64,000 bases of DNA from Pomacea canaliculata (GCF_003073045.1 NC_037593.1:17102725-17166724); one strand, 5' to 3'. Shown: positions 1 to 14,604, numbered from the stretch's first letter. Notes: generated by a model not told the origin, from the sequence alone. Program-made: numbers and translations.

Positions 1-3000
1 ATGTTACAAACAGTAGTGCCATTAACGTCGATGGCTCTCGTCGTGATGCGTGCTTAACGATAAGAATGATGAGACTGAGACATGGCCAGATGTTGGTGAT
101 GGGGGTCTTAAAAATACCAGCCTGTAACTTCCATCGGAACTTTTCACTTTCTTGTAAATATCATTAGCAAGTCTAAATCAGCGTTCTGTTCTTCGTGTCT
201 TCTGCTTTTCTTTTGGTTGAGTGTGTGCGCTCGCGCCCACGCGCATTTTTTTCTTTTATTTTGTCGTTTGTGTCTCGTCCTATTCTTTCGCTTACTTCCT
301 CATTACTCACTAATAAAACGCCGTTGCTCCAGGTCAGAACTAAACTGCAGTACTTACAAAGATGTACTAGAGTGCAAAATATAAATCTCAGTTACATATT
401 AGTTCTCGACATTACTATAAATTATCGAGTTTTGTATCTTCTCAAGAGTAGGGGAGGGGTTGAGGAGTGTGTGTGTGTCTGTGGGTGGGGTACGAGGTGT
501 GTGAGTGGGTATTCATACCATCCAACAATCTCAGGCACCTCCTCTCAACACCATCCCCGCTCCCTGGCATCAACCTGCAGGCGGAGAGCGTGCTGCAGAC
601 CGGGCACGTGACCTGCTGCGCGTGAGCGTGAAGGGAGGGTGGAGATGGGAGGGAAGGGAAACTACTCTGCCAAAAAGGAGCTGAATTTACCAGACGCAGG
701 ATAAGACCAGACACAAAAGAGAGAGGGAGAGATGGAAAGAGGGTGGGTGGAGCAGAAGTTAGGCAGGTCGCCTGTCGTTAACAGGATGGGGGCGGGTGGC
801 GGTTGAAGGGAGGAGTTCAGTCCCTTGGCGTCATACTCAGTCGATGACAAAACATTTCTTGCTTCTGTCAATAGATGTCCCTGCACCACCCTTTGGTTTG
901 TCAACGCCTACTGAATGTCTCACATCACCGATAAGCACGAACTGATCTGCAGTTTATTTATTTACTTTTTTGTTTTGTTCTTTTTGTTTTCTTTTTCTTT
1001 TTAAAGTTTCTCCGTTGCTTAGGGGAAAAACCCCACATTACTGTTTTAAATACCTAAATTCATAAAAAAAAATCTTGCATTCTTGGCAATCAAAGGCTTG
1101 TGAGGATGACACAATGAACTGATAGTTTTTTTTTTCTTTTTTTTCGCTTCCTTCTGTTTTCCGCCATGTGGTCAAACTTTCATGCTGTCTTATAAAAACC
1201 TTCTTCATTCACTCCGCGACTTTCTCTTGTTGTGACTACAGCGACAGTTTCTCCGGAAAAACTGGTAGTTGGTGTCGATTTTATTTTCAAACATCCTCAG
1301 CAGAATGTTTTCAACAGATCGATCAACATCGAGCAGCACAATGGTGATAGTCAAGACAGCCACACACGCACACCCTGGCCACCCTGTCGACGCTGCCGCG
1401 AAGAGGTCAGGGGGTCAGCGCGCGTTATCTGCGGCGATGAGAGGTTTATCAAAAACAGCTGCTGCCGCGGAGAGAAGGTCTGATGCAGGCGACAGTTGCC
1501 ACAGAGAAGTGAGGGGACGGGAGGAAGGATGAGGGAGGTGTCGGGTACAAAGGGGAAAAAGGAAAGGCTTGGCAGAAGGCGGGAAGGATGGGGTTATGCA
1601 AGAGGTGAACGCCGTGACCTGCGCGCGTGGTGGACAGCAGCGGGTACTGAAGTCCGTGGGTGTCAGAATCAGTTCAAAGATAAGCTTTTCTATGAGACCT
1701 AGCAGACAGGCGTAGAATTATCGCTTTAAAAATGATTAAATGTTTAGGGGAAGGCTAGATAACTTCTGTTCTAATCGGTTTGATAGCATCAACTCAACTG
1801 TATGTCCAGCTTGGGGATGAAATGATAAAGCTGTCATGTTTGTGTATTGTACATCTTGTATCACATGTCCACAGTTATCAGGGTTTTCTCGGCGTAATTT
1901 CATCCATTTTAATTCTTCTTACAATTTCTGACAAGTTACAAAAGGAACGCTATTTTTTTCCCTTCCTTAGGCCTTTGTTTACATCAAAATTTTTTATTTA
2001 TCTACTTTGTATTCGGGGGACATGAATGAGAGAAATATGGGCAGGGAGTGGGAGGGAGTGGATGTAACGAGGAGGGAAGCAAAGAGCAGGAAGGGGAAGG
2101 GGAAGCAACTGGCCAAAGTGAAGACAGTCGCGGGAAGAAAGGAGAAAACAAAGACTTGAAGCCCTACAGAAGTTAGCTCCCTTGCTGCGACCAGACGATG
2201 AGTTCTGTCTTTGACTGTCACCTGCGATTCTTCTTGAATGAGACAGGACAACGGTGCTGGAGCTGCTGTCGTGCGGCCATCAAACACTTCACAAAGGAAA
2301 ATAGGTGCATGTGTGGGTTTTTTTTTTTATAATTTTGAAGAAAGGTTTAATAAAATAATAGTCCTCATTCCTTAGATTGAATTGTCATCATCCTTTCACC
2401 CCTTACTTTTTTCTGGAAGTCTCTGGTCCTGCGGGTCTACAGGTGCGATGGGTATTCACGACAAAACCTCTCCCCTCCCTCGTCTACCACCCCCATCGTC
2501 AACAACTTTCATCTACACACCATCCTTATCGCCCCTGTTGAGGTGGAAAGCGAGACGAGATGAATCAATAGCAAGCAAACAGCGAAGTGCAACTTTATTC
2601 AATAAGAAACTTCCCTTTCAAAAGGGTCTGCCCTCCTTCCTTCGCCATCTCTGTCTCTCTCTCCTCCAGACGCCTGGACAGTCCATCCCGTAAATGAAGG
2701 ACAGGTTAGAGCGGTCATCGCTATTCCCATCACATTCTTGCTTCTCGGGGCCTGGGCCGGTCAATGCCGGACAGACAGGGAGATTGGGAATGGGGTGTGT
2801 GGGGGTTTGATGACCTGAGGAGGGAACGGAGGGGGAGGGTGAGGAGGCCCTAAAACTGCCCTCGGCACACGGATTGATTTAAACAAAAATTAAACCGCCC
2901 GCGTGCAGGTTCCTTGACCGGTGGTCAAACGGCTTCATTTTCTGGTTGCCTAGAGACCAGTCCCAGCGGTCAGCGGTGGTGACTCGGGTTCAACTGGGAA

Positions 3001-3519
3001 ACAGATGACCGAGTGACTCTTCGCCGCAGCGACCGCTGGGTGAATCACAGACCTGTGAACGCGGGGTCACATAGCTGCCACATTGCGTTGTACTCTCTCT
3101 CTCTCAGACGGTTGGAGGCAATATCTGCACTTAGAGAACTATGTTCTTCGCACTAAACATGACAGAATAACTGTAAAGCAAAGATGCAGTCACAAGGCTG
3201 AGATGAGAAGTGTGCTCTTCGGATTTCTTCCTGACAACTTTGCGGTAAAATCGGTTGTGTAATAAGAAAGAAAGTAAAAACAAACAAACAAACAAACATA
3301 AAATAAAAAAAAAAACCACGAAAAACAAAAACAAGGAAGGGGGATAGCGAAAGATGGAGTGACGGAAGGTACTAAGGAGGAAAGAATGAATGCATAAATA
3401 AACGAGCGAATAAAGAGATAAATAAAGAGAGGGCGAAAATACATATTATTTGTGGTTTGCAAAAAAATAAAAATAAAAAAAAAACAAAATAAATAAAAAA
3501 CAACCAACAACAACAACAA

Positions 3520-3563
3520 CAACAAAACAAAAAAAAAAAAAAAAAACAAAAAAAAAAAAAAAA
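3520..3563. repeat. A-rich tract
   Basis: Nearly pure adenine interrupted by single cytosines, within a wider A-rich zone (about 3,280-3,570) that also carries CAA and AAAT units. It creates long artificial minus-strand frames of phenylalanine, leucine and valine. Confidence 0.85.
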
Positions 3564-4218
3564 CCAAACACCCAAAATCGACTAATTTATTTTTTCGGCG
3601 TATGAAAAATATTGCATTTACATGCACAACACATGAAACACAGTGAAAGACCCGATACGTATATAATACAAGTACTTCATATATAATAATCATATGTGGA
3701 ATAAACAACTCCTTATCAACATCATCATTATCGTCGTCGTCATCATCATTGTCGTCGACGCTGCTGTTGTTATTAGCATAACAATATTGCTGCTCGTTAC
3801 TCATATGTAAAATAATCAAGCAAAGAGTTAGAAAAACTAGAGTTTGTGTCACCTAGCAACCAAAGCTCGCATGCTTCGCTGCACGTGGCAGTGCACGCGG
3901 GCTCAACGTGCGTTTGCGGCTCACTGAACGTTTGCCTCGTCGCCCCGACTCTTGCCCCTCACCCCCACATCATCTCTTGGTGTTACTGTTGTGTGAGGTA
4001 TGTGATGTGCTCTCTCTATGTCAGGATTCCACATATTTTTAGTTTTCAGTGTTGAATGACTTCCATTTTAAGTTTTTTTTCTTCAGTTGTCCGTGTTCTA
4101 TTTATTCACGTCTGCTTTTTATTTTTATTTTCATTTTGAGGGGTCTGTGAATGATTCAGTCAACTTTGGTGAAGTCAACATTCTAGACATTTTTCGATAC
4201 TTATGAGCTTTCTTCCAT

Positions 4219-4304
4219 TGTGTGGGTGTGGGTGAGAGTGTGGGTGTGGGTGAGGGTGTGGGTGTGGGTGTGGGTGTGGGTGTGGGTGTGGGTGTGGGTG
4301 TGTG
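4219..4304. repeat. (GGGTGT)n hexanucleotide repeat
   Basis: About 14 units of a G-rich hexamer, with two GGGTGA variants near the start. The regular G-triplets on one strand could form G-quadruplex structures. It is interstitial and not the TTAGGG metazoan telomere repeat. Confidence 0.85.
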
Positions 4305-5040
4305 AAAGAAAGAGAGAGGACAAACTACAAGGAATCTGTATATTTATGACAGCTGATAGGTTCGCAATCACGCGAGGGTGAAGAAACCAGGGTATAACAT
4401 GCTTTTGACAAGAAAGGGCGCAAGAGCGGTCAAGGTGGTTTCAAGCTGATAATATGTTTGGTCGTGAGTTTTACCTGAGATAAAAGTCTCTCATAACCCG
4501 CGACCTTTTCCGTTACCGCGTTTAAACGCCTTGCGTCTCCTTGGAGACAGATCAAAGTTCAGCAATGGTGCAGGTTGAAGGTAAACAGACAGATAAACAG
4601 GACAGGTAAAAGAAAGAGGGAAAGAGAAATAAAAAGTGTCAATTGTGATATGCTGGCAGAGACAAAGATTGAAGCGACAGAGATGAATAAAGCTACACAC
4701 TCACAGTGTGATAGACAGACAGGCATGAACAATTAAAAAAAAAAAAAGAAGATAATGGGAGACAGAAGCACAGATAGACATAGCCATGCATCCAGAGCAG
4801 CATGGGCTGAAAGGGGATGAGGGAGATGGAGAGAAGAAAATGGGAGACAAGATGAAAGAAGAGCTATGAGAAGTGGGTAGGGAGAGAGAGAGGAGGCAGG
4901 ACGAAAGGAAGGAGGGAAAAGCAGACAACGTGGGCCAACGAAGTGAAAGAAGGGCAGCAAGGAAACGATATGTGAGGGCATACAATGGTGGACGCAATGA
5001 CGATATAGAAAGTAATAAACACGAGATAAGATCCCCCCTC

Positions 5041-5045
<5 letters not shown>

Positions 5046-5074
<29 letters not shown>
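5046..5074. repeat. Poly(A) run
   Basis: Twenty-nine consecutive adenines followed by A/G-rich sequence. No retrotransposed coding sequence is recognisable on its 5' side, so it is recorded as a simple repeat only. Confidence 0.85.
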
Positions 5075-5088
<14 letters not shown>

Positions 5089-6255
5089 AATTGAAGAAGA
5101 GAGGGCAAAAGGACAAGTTTTGTCTGGAACCGTGTGGACATAACTGTCGTGCCACTTGCCGGGTGGCTGGAGGTGTCGGGTGGTGAGGGTGTTGGCATCA
5201 TTAGAGGGAGTGTAGCAGTCGGAGGCCCCAAGGATTTGTATGTAATTACTTTAGTAAGCAAAGACCGTACTGTTTGGACAGGAGACAGTACAGGACAGTG
5301 TAGGATTGATTCCATGGATTTGACTTTAGCCTCGAGGTAAGACCGGCAAAGCTCGCGAGATTTCTTACAACAGACCAATCCATGCGTGACCTCGTCGATG
5401 ACCGAGATGGTTTTTTTCTTTCTTTTACTTATCGGCTCCCTTCGCTAGTATTTCTTTGAAACGTTGCCATGGCTATACAAACCTCGGTCGCAAAGGTGAC
5501 AAACAGGATATACCGAGACTTAATGAGTTTTAAGAGATCGGAGGTGGAAGCTCGCGGTGAAAAATATTGATGGGAGATACACTCGCGTACACACACACAC
5601 ACACCCACGCTGTCAACTTACCCAAAGTGGCCGAGTCTTCGAACATCAGAACTTCTTGGGGCTGCTGACGGAGGGAACTTGCGCCGCTCATCCGTCCTCC
5701 CAGTCAAGACGAGGAAACCTTACGATGACGAGCAAGTCTTCCGTCAGCCGCCTGATGGGATTAAGAAGGAGGGCACGTCGCCGGGGACTGACTGACCTGT
5801 CCACCAGGGCAATGCTGTCGTCCAGAAAAGCAGTCAACAGATCTGTTCTTCGTTTCCTTCTTTTGAATGTCTTCCCTCTCTCTTCCTTTTCCCCCCTTCG
5901 TCTCCCCCCCAACATAAGTCGTACCAGAACCCAGTCTCTCCAGGCTTCTTCGTCTCGGTTCCGGCTGACCACGGGCAGGATGCGTGGTGTCACTGGTCAG
6001 CGCCTGGCGGCCAGTGAGTTGTCCACAGCTCGCGCAGACCATTTCTTTCCAGTGACCCTCCTTTGGCCAGCGGCGGACACTCAGGGGGGGATGAGGAGGA
6101 AAAAAAAATCCGAGGAGGATCAATAAGGCGGTACACATGCCGACCAATTTCTATTGATTGCAAACTGACCAGGATATTGCTGGCTTGGCTCTTATTCTCT
6201 TAAACATGCTGTGGATCGACCGGCGGGAAAGCCAAGTCTGGTTAATTGATGATGA

Positions 6256-6290
6256 GACCGACAGACAGCCAGCCATCCATCCATCCATCC

Positions 6291-6335
<45 letters not shown>

Positions 6336-6505
6336 GCCATCCCACACAGATGGACAGACAGACAGACAGACGGACGGACGGACGGACGGACGGACATCCA
6401 TCCATCCATCCATGCAGCCAGCCAGCCAGCCAGCCAGCCAGCCCTCCCTCCCTCCAGACAAACGGACGGACAGACAGACAGACTGATAGACACAGACAGA
6501 GTAAA
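6256..6505. repeat. Compound tetranucleotide microsatellite
   Basis: A succession of tetranucleotide blocks: CCAT, then GACA, then GACG, then CCAT again, then GCCA, CCTC and GACA. Each block differs from its neighbour by one or two bases, suggesting serial expansion of point-mutated units. All six frames stay partly open here and yield artificial repeat proteins. A smaller GACA patch lies near 7,000-7,030. Confidence 0.9.
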
Positions 6506-7598
6506 TGGACGAGAGAGAGAGAGAGAGTCTGGTTTACGGAGATGAGAGATACAGACTCCAAGAGACAAAGACAGAGGGAGAGAAGAACGAATGAGTAACT
6601 GTCACCTGTTTGTGTCACTGTCCACCTTAATATTACTCCCCTCCCCCAGTACACGTGATGCCGTTGATTCTGTGCACTTTTATCAGTCGGGCTAAAGATC
6701 TGTGTTTGAATTCATATGTTGCAGCAGTGTGAACGTCAGTTGAGTGTCTGTGAACACCGCAAAGCCACACGTGATCAGAGTACCCGGCCTCTGTGACTAC
6801 CCACGTGTTGTTTTCTGCATTCTCATTGTCTTATACTTTTTGAGGACTTTTTGAGTACGGTTGTACCTGATAGCTTCTGAGTGGTCCTTCTCAATGCTAA
6901 TCCCTGTAATTTCAAGGATGAGGAGATTACATATCTACTTCCACAATCAACCATTACAGGGGAATTTACTTACAAAACAAGCCATCCACCGGAAAGATGG
7001 ACAGACAGACAGACCCACTTACAGACAGACTGATAGATGACCTGTGACATGCAATAAATGAAGTGAAGGCACACGTGACTCGAAGCACAAACTAAGGAAA
7101 AATGTCTGCAGCTGCTGAGCAGGGATTAAGAGCAGGGGACACAACTCGAGAGCCTAAATCCGGTGAGAGTTGCGCGCACGGAAGTAGGGCAACAATTAGA
7201 GACGGGGGTTGATGATGGGGGGGAACGGGGAAGGAGGGTATTATGGCAGAAGAACTTGGTTTGTCCCTCAGGGTGGCATTGTAAAGCCGAGGTCATGGGA
7301 AATGGCAAACGAGAGCATAGAAAAGAACCTGAGTGATGTGATCCCCTTTCCTGTTTCGGGTATTATTATTATTTTTTTTTAATGACCCACGGCTCGACTT
7401 AATTCTGTTGGTATCAGCTGTGTTTGAAAATCTTATTAAGGGTAGGCTAGAGAGGGCGCCACGGGCTCATTTCCTGTTAGTGTGTGGGCAGAGTGAAGGA
7501 CCAACTACTGTGTGTCTTTACAGAACTGACAGTTAGCGACGGTTACTACTGTTTATTGTTACAGAATGCAGCGCAAACTATTGTATGTCATTACTGAT

Positions 7599-7735
7599 CA
7601 CGTGACAAGAGTACAGGTCCTGCAGTTGCATATAATTATTGTCAGAGGGGCAGAAGTGCAAGACCTATCATTGCATACCAATACCGTTAGCGGTGGACCC
7701 CATATTTGCACGTGACCGGACTCCAGGACCACGTG
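7599..7735. promoter_or_regulatory. Cluster of three CACGTG E-boxes with a diverged tandem repeat
   Basis: CACGTG occurs at 7,599, 7,709 and 7,730. Between the first two lies a diverged tandem duplication of about 44 bp, with shared TTGCATA cores. CACGTG is the canonical site for bHLH and bHLH-ZIP factors. No gene start was identified nearby, so a regulatory role is only a possibility. Confidence 0.25.
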
Positions 7736-9998
7736 ATCGACTGCCAATATCTTGTCGATATGTTGGCCAAACAGTCTTAACACACTGACCGTCATTCTGA
7801 GGCTAACCTCTTTAATTCGCAATCGATGAGGTCTGGTTAGCTTCTCCCCCAAACACACTTTCCTTGATTATTTGTCGACTTGGTCATCTACAGCTACCCA
7901 CGGGGTAGTTTGCGCAAAGACTTTGCTCGCGGTGGAGAGACCACGGAGCTCCACAGTGTTTGTAGAGGGAAGCCTTGGAAGATCATCCGGGGCCTTGTAT
8001 TAAGGAGTTAGAAAAACTTGTGAATGAAAGAGAAATACGATTTGTACAAAGTTTCTGATATTAAAGCTTGTCATTTAGAATCGCTAGACAATGGTGGGAA
8101 AAGAAACTTTTTGTTTTGCGAGGTTTTTTTAATTAAAAAAAAATTAAATTCATTTTTACAACTGGCCACTTTATGATAGCTTGAGTATGTTTGCTTTCCT
8201 TAAGATTTAGGCTCTTGCAAAACTCCTCTTGTCTTGATTTCATCTTCTCCCTTTCCGCTTTAAAAGGGCACTTCCTTTGCTTTGTTCCCCTTCCTCTCCC
8301 GTATCGGTTTACATCTGCGTATCCTTTTGTTTACTTTTTTTTTCTCTTTACATCCCTTCCGTAATTCCCCGTCATACCTTCCCACCTCCACCTCTCCCTC
8401 CCAACAAAAACGCAAACAAATATTTTTTGACAACAATAAGAACCGGCAATGAAAACAATTTTTGTTATTTTCCTTCTTTTAAAGCCCTAGTAGGGTGAAC
8501 ATTTGATTCTAATGACTTGGTAGAGCTCAACACTTTCCCCCCAAATCTGTATGAATAACGTCTTTCCGTTCTTGAGATACACGCCTTCAAACATCAACAT
8601 GTATAAAAAGAGGTCAACAACACTGACGTCACGGTTGTACATGGATGTGAAGGTTTTGCTGCCAATAAGAGAGCTGAGACTGAATAGCCATACCTGTGTA
8701 CAAGCGTGACCTCTCGAGATAGACTACTTTCTTAACTTGGTGAAAGGAGATATCATGTTTGTAGGCGTGTGTCTTGGGAGCGGAAGGGGATTTTTATTAT
8801 TATTATTTTATTTTATTTTATTTTATTTTTTTTTGCTCAGATTCGGGGAAATAGTACTACGCCGAGCTTTATGCAGTAATCAAAAAAAATTGCTTCTCCC
8901 AAGACTTTATTGGTCGCTAAAATAATCCAGTTTTCTTTGTCCACATCTTTGTACATGGGTAGCGAAAGCGAAAGACAGACGTTGCGGAAGTGAACTTGCG
9001 TGCACACGTACGGTGCATCCGCGCATGCGCAAATACGTCTGTCACCGGAGTGGGGATGAGTTATGCCTGGGGGGATAAATTATGCTTAGCTGGGGTGTAG
9101 GGGATGGGGTAGGATCTGGGAGAAGGCGAAAGCCAGCGATACGCTTTTCGAAAATAACTTGAACAATTAAACCTCGACCATTCTTTATCACATCCGTCTT
9201 TCCTTTTCATCTTCAGGAACGGAAAGAGAAGATTGAGGGACAGTTGGGGAAGGGGGAGATTTTCTTTTCCTCCATCGTTATATCTAGCCGTTAAGGTTAG
9301 CGAAGCCTTTTTTTTGTTTTTAAGTCAATACCTCCCCCAACTCTACTCCCCACCATGTTCATGCCTCAGCTGCAGTTGAATGACAGGATATGTTTTCCCG
9401 TTGACATGCGCTCAGCTGAAGGTCAGGCACATACCTAACAGTCATACACGCTATCCATCCAGCTAATTTACAGCGACCCAAAATTACATTAATAATTAAC
9501 TTCAGCAAGTCCCAGTCTCAAGGTGGACCTAAAGACCAACCACGTTCGGTTCCTTTTGCACATGCGCGCGGGTAATATGTCCAAAGTCACACCAATTGTA
9601 GGTGTAACTGCACACATTTCCTTTCAACAAAAATTGTTTTCTATTGACTTCTTGCTGTTGTTGTTGTTGCTGCTGAAAACATGGTGTATATTTCAGAGCA
9701 AAAGTTTGTTATGAAGCAGTATTGCTACTGCCCATACGAACACAGGCACGGAAGTGACGCGTGTGTGACTTAGAGCCAAGAAGGAGACCTCGGTGAGACT
9801 TTGGAGCACGATGGAGTTTGCACCTAAAGACAAATCGTGCATCTGACCCCAGAAGTTACGACATATGCCACTCATCAGTTGTCAGCCTCCAGTCTCCCAT
9901 TCCTCAACCTATTGACGAAGACAGGGAGACGACCAATTTACGTCCAAACGAATTCTGTTTTCTCGATTCTAGCAAGCGCCGATTTTTATTCCCCCCAC

Positions 9999-10104
9999 CA
10001 AAAACAAAAAACAACAAACAACAACAACAACAAACAAAACAAAACAAACAACAACAACAAAAAACAACCAACCAAACAAAAAACAACAATAAACAAACAA
10101 AAAC
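9999..10104. repeat. (CAA)n-type A/C-rich repeat
   Basis: Imperfect AAC and CAA units mixed with short A-runs. It gives asparagine/glutamine/lysine-rich plus frames and cysteine/valine-rich minus frames that are not genes. Confidence 0.85.
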
Positions 10105-10640
10105 TCAACCGAAGTATAAAAGAAGAGCAGACAGAATATAGGTCGAGGGGTCTTGCGAGGCAGAACCTCGATCACTCTCTTACTCCTCCATCCTTCCCCT
10201 TCACAGTAACGGAAGGAACTACTGCGTTCATATCCGCCCGCTAGGCGGCGCTGCTAAATCGTGGGCGAAGAGCGTGACATCGCGAAACTGTTTTTATTAT
10301 TATTATTGTTCATTGAGCTAACCCTGTTTTCGACCTCAGCTACAACAGTTTTTCGTTTTCCTAGTCGGCAAAATCCTAGAGGTCAGGGACACCATGCTGC
10401 GTGTTTATTCATGTTAGAAGACCGCCTGCACGCGACTTTCATGGACAATGGTCCATGCTGAAAGAAACGTTTAAAGACAGACTAGAAAGTTTCGAAAGAA
10501 TCTATGGAAACGACTTCTTCACCTGATGAACCAGACTAGAACACATTTCTTGTAAGCAATCACGCACCCTCCAGAGTCGGAGGCTTTAATAATAATAATA
10601 ATGTCAGATATTTCCAACGCAAGAATAGAGGCGTTTGTTT

Positions 10641-10651
10641 TTGATTGATTG

Positions 10652-10695
<44 letters not shown>

Positions 10696-10706
10696 CTGAT
10701 TGATTA
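10641..10706. repeat. (GATT)n tetranucleotide repeat
   Basis: About 16 units of TTGA/GATT with a single interruption near the start and one GACT variant near the end. Confidence 0.9.
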
Positions 10707-12785
10707 ACAGGTCTGGGACTTCTATTGAAGAGAGAAAGGTTAGGTTCGTCCAATTCCATTCAGGTCTTGGCTATTGTCCATCACATTGCTCTTCGTGGGA
10801 TTGCAGTGCGTCTTGTCAGGGAATAAGACAACAAAGTACGTATCTCGCCTGCAATAAATATTTGTTACACGAAAACATGTTTTCCGTCATTAAAGCAAAC
10901 CATTTACAGAAAATCATTCGAAAACGACACAGAGATTCTGCTGAACTGATGACGGGTCAATCTAATCTTGTCGAATTCTTCCCAACACACACACCGTGAG
11001 AGAGAGAGAAGTATTCTTCGATAACAAAAATGAGGTAAGATTTTCTCGAGAACTTACCGAGAGAAGTTTATATTCAAGTGAGGACACAGAAAAATGGTAG
11101 CTTAAAAGAAGAACGAAAAAAAAAGTTTCGTGACATCTAAATTAAATACTTTTTTTGGTGTCTTTAACTTTTATTTTAATTTACATTCGACATTTTTCAG
11201 GGCTTACATAGGTCTCATTGTCAAGATTTTTTTAAAAAGGGATTCAGCTTTTTCTAAAGCGTTGTCTAGTATGTTCATTGGTTCTAGTATGTTAATCCTG
11301 CTTCTTCGTTCGTATTTTCACTAAATTGGTCTTAACGCAAAACGCGGCAAGAGATACACATCGGAACCTTCTTTCCCCAACCCTTGCCTTTTTTGCGATG
11401 ATCTTGTGGACCTCACCGGAAATGGCAGCCAAAGTCCTCCTGCAGCACCCACAGCATCCAGAAAAATCCATGGATGCTTTTTATGTGGAAGTAGGCGCGT
11501 GCGTCGTAGAGCCTGGACGGTCTATCTGACCATCGATCATCGCTACTTTCCTCTGATGTCGCGGGCTTCCGACACCGTGCGTGCCGAGGGGTGATTTGGA
11601 TCGTCCGTTAAGTACCCATAGTTCATTTGTTCTGGGTGCTGAGCACTTCCGGCTGGAGGACTCTCGACTCGGGCGCATGTTACAAACAAAGAACTGGCGT
11701 CCGTTCTTCCACTGCTTTAAGACCCCGGGTGGTATGTCAGTGGTGGAAGGAGGAGATGATGATGACCCAGGCCACCGTGGCCACATCGTGATTCTGTGTG
11801 TGTGTGCGCGTCGAGTGTGTGCCTCCTGGAGCAGTGTGTGCTTACCTTCAGTTTTATCAACCCTTGAGTAGATAGGGAAGGTCTTAGTACGATGGAGGAT
11901 GGCAGATGAATGCGTAGAGAGAAGAAAAACAAAAAAGGCTGAGGAGTGAAAGAGAGGAGAGAGAGAGAGAAGAGCAGAAGAAAGAGCTAACTGAAATAGT
12001 GCAAGACGAGCTTGTAATTTTCCAAGCATAAATCAAATTTAGTTGACCTATAATATTATTAATAATTATAAATAAATTCATAATCATTATTAGGTGACCT
12101 TTGTAAAAAAATTATTTTTTAGATAACTGCTGATTTTTTATTATTGTTTTCAGTGTTTTGTGATTTTTCTGAGAGAAAGAAAGAAAGATACCGACTTTAT
12201 AACAGAAAGAACACAATGACTCTCTATTGAAACAAAAAAGTGTAAATGGATGAAAGGGAGGCAGGTAGGGGTTGGAGGGGGAGTCTGTGAAGAACTGCGG
12301 TCGGTCGCCTGGCTGGCTGTCCGACTTTCAGACGCTCTAGCGGGCTCTCCCTTGATCACTGCGATGACCCCTGGTCAAGTGCGGCGCAAAATACATGAGG
12401 AAATAGTGGAGGGGGACTCTTCGCGGAGCTGACCGCAGGTCCCGCAGATCGATAGAATCAATGCATTATCCCTGACACTCGAAAGAAAAACAGAGAAATG
12501 AAGGTTTCTATTCTGGCTCTGTGTTTCCGGCACGAACTGGTCAGCAGCATCCCCTCCACCCCGTAGTCGCCAACGGTCATCCGTTTTGGCCATCGCGGGC
12601 CAACCATTGTGTCTGGATTGATGGATGGGTGGATGAAGAAGAAAGGGGAAGGATAGATGAGTTGGTGTCTTTTCGCAGCTGTGCATTTCATCTGAGATCA
12701 GTATTATAGCCTCAAGTCTTGATTTATTTTCTCAAGTCATTTGTATAAAGCCACAGGATATTAAATAGAAAGTCTGACTGGTTTT

Positions 12786-12888
<103 letters not shown>

Positions 12889-14604
12889 TGTAGTCTTCCT
12901 GAATGCTTATCAACTAATCAAATATGGACAAACATTTGACAAAGTCCGGCAAACTTTTTGTATACCGCCAGTCAAACATTCGACCATGTTTGTCCTGTTA
13001 ACAACTACTTTGCTCATTCTCTTCACCAATTATTTTCCAAAATACCCGATTCTGTTTAAGAGTGCTCGCACTATTCTACTTATTTATAAAAAGCTTTAAA
13101 GAATTGTAAACACTTGCACAGAACAACATTTAATAGACGGACAGTTAGCTCTGGGCTTACACCTCAACAACCATCGAGAAGACGGATAAGGACTTCACAA
13201 CTAGTGACATTGGTCTTTTCCGTAAAAGTCGTCTGTTACAGGCATCTTCCAACCCCTTGCTTTGTCAAATGTGCAGAATAATAACAAATAAATACAATAG
13301 AGTAAAGAAAAACAAAGACGAAAAAAGGAAATCCTCTCTGGTTCAAATCACAACCGTCGGATTTCCGTTTCCGGGCGGAACAGTGACAGCATATTATGAT
13401 TTACTCTTTTTATTCTTTCAAGTGTGAGCATTTTTTTGGGATCAATGGCGCACAGAAAAGAAAGGAGATCAGTAGCTCACACAGGTGCGTCAAATCCCAA
13501 TCAAAAACATTTTAAATTGCATTGGTTTTAATAAAAACTTGTATTAACCATTTTCTTCAATATTTCATCACCATCAAGTATTGTATGTTCAAACAACTCC
13601 TTGTTGTGATCTCTATCGTCTAGTGACTGACGATTAATGTGTAAAGTGTCACGTGTGGGAAATAACCCTTTATGGACTGATGAAAAATTCGTTAGGTTTG
13701 ATATATATAAAAGATCGGAGTAGTGGCTGGACAGAACATCCATGATTTATCCCAAATTCTCAACCACCACCAGGAACAGATTATGGAGACATCTTCGGGT
13801 AGATTAATTCATTAATGAATTCACAGATTCCTAAGACCTGGTACAACGGCTGTAGTATCTAACTGGAAGTGGTCCACCGTCCAACTACAAACAAGACAAG
13901 TGCTAGTCAAGATAAAAGTCTACAGGACGACCACAGAGCACGCATTTTTTTCTTTTTTTCAGTTTTCTTTTTATAAATTGTTTGGATGAGTTGGTAAGTA
14001 CTAGCCTCTCCCCTTGACAAAATGAAGGCTTTGTTCATACCCGGAGCATCAGGCACCTTGCAAGCCGAGCGCCGGCCATGTTATCAGGCAGATCATTCCA
14101 TCACAATGTTCTTTCTAATGGCAGATTGCCCGTACGTACAATACTACAGAGACAAAATACATTTATATGCATGGGAACAATTAGGTGAGCTGCTTTTCTT
14201 TTTACACTGAACCTTTGTGCATCTCGCGAGGTCCATTCTACATACGAATAAAACGATTTATGACTAGGACTGCTGCGAGTTGGGGGGAGAAAAAAAGAAA
14301 AAATAATATGTTCACAGATGATGAGTCTGGCTGTTTAAACAAATGGCGTTTGGATCAACATGAATGGACTAGACATAACATTTTATCAGTTGTGCTGTCT
14401 TTCCAATCTGGGGAAACACACATCGCTTCTGATTTTATAAAGATACCGCGTAGTCTTTGTGTCAGGGCAGTGGTGGAGACTGAGTGCGCACGTCCTCATC
14501 CTAACGTTCATGCTCGCGCACACACATGCATCCACGCACTCACATTTGAAATAATTTTATTTACAAGATTGTGTGTGTGTCAAAGACCATTTCTGCAAGA
14601 ACTA

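Noticed and set aside
3190..3852. Long minus-strand open frame rich in Phe, Leu and Val
   Set aside because: It is the translation of an A-rich and CAA-rich tract; no domain or splice structure is present.
4219..4304. Interstitial telomere array
   Set aside because: The unit is GGGTGT, not the TTAGGG repeat of most metazoans, and it is short and internal.
4701..5378. 225-codon minus-strand open frame
   Set aside because: Its centre is the 29-base poly(A) run and the rest is low-complexity Ser/Leu/Pro; no conserved motif.
5557..6147. Overlapping plus and minus open frames in a GC-richer patch, one with a hydrophobic N-terminus
   Set aside because: Both strands are open because of base composition, the proteins are Arg/Gly/Ser-rich without domains, and no splice partner was found.
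6151..6654. Several open frames across all six frames
   Set aside because: These are translations of the compound tetranucleotide repeat, whose units rarely contain stops.
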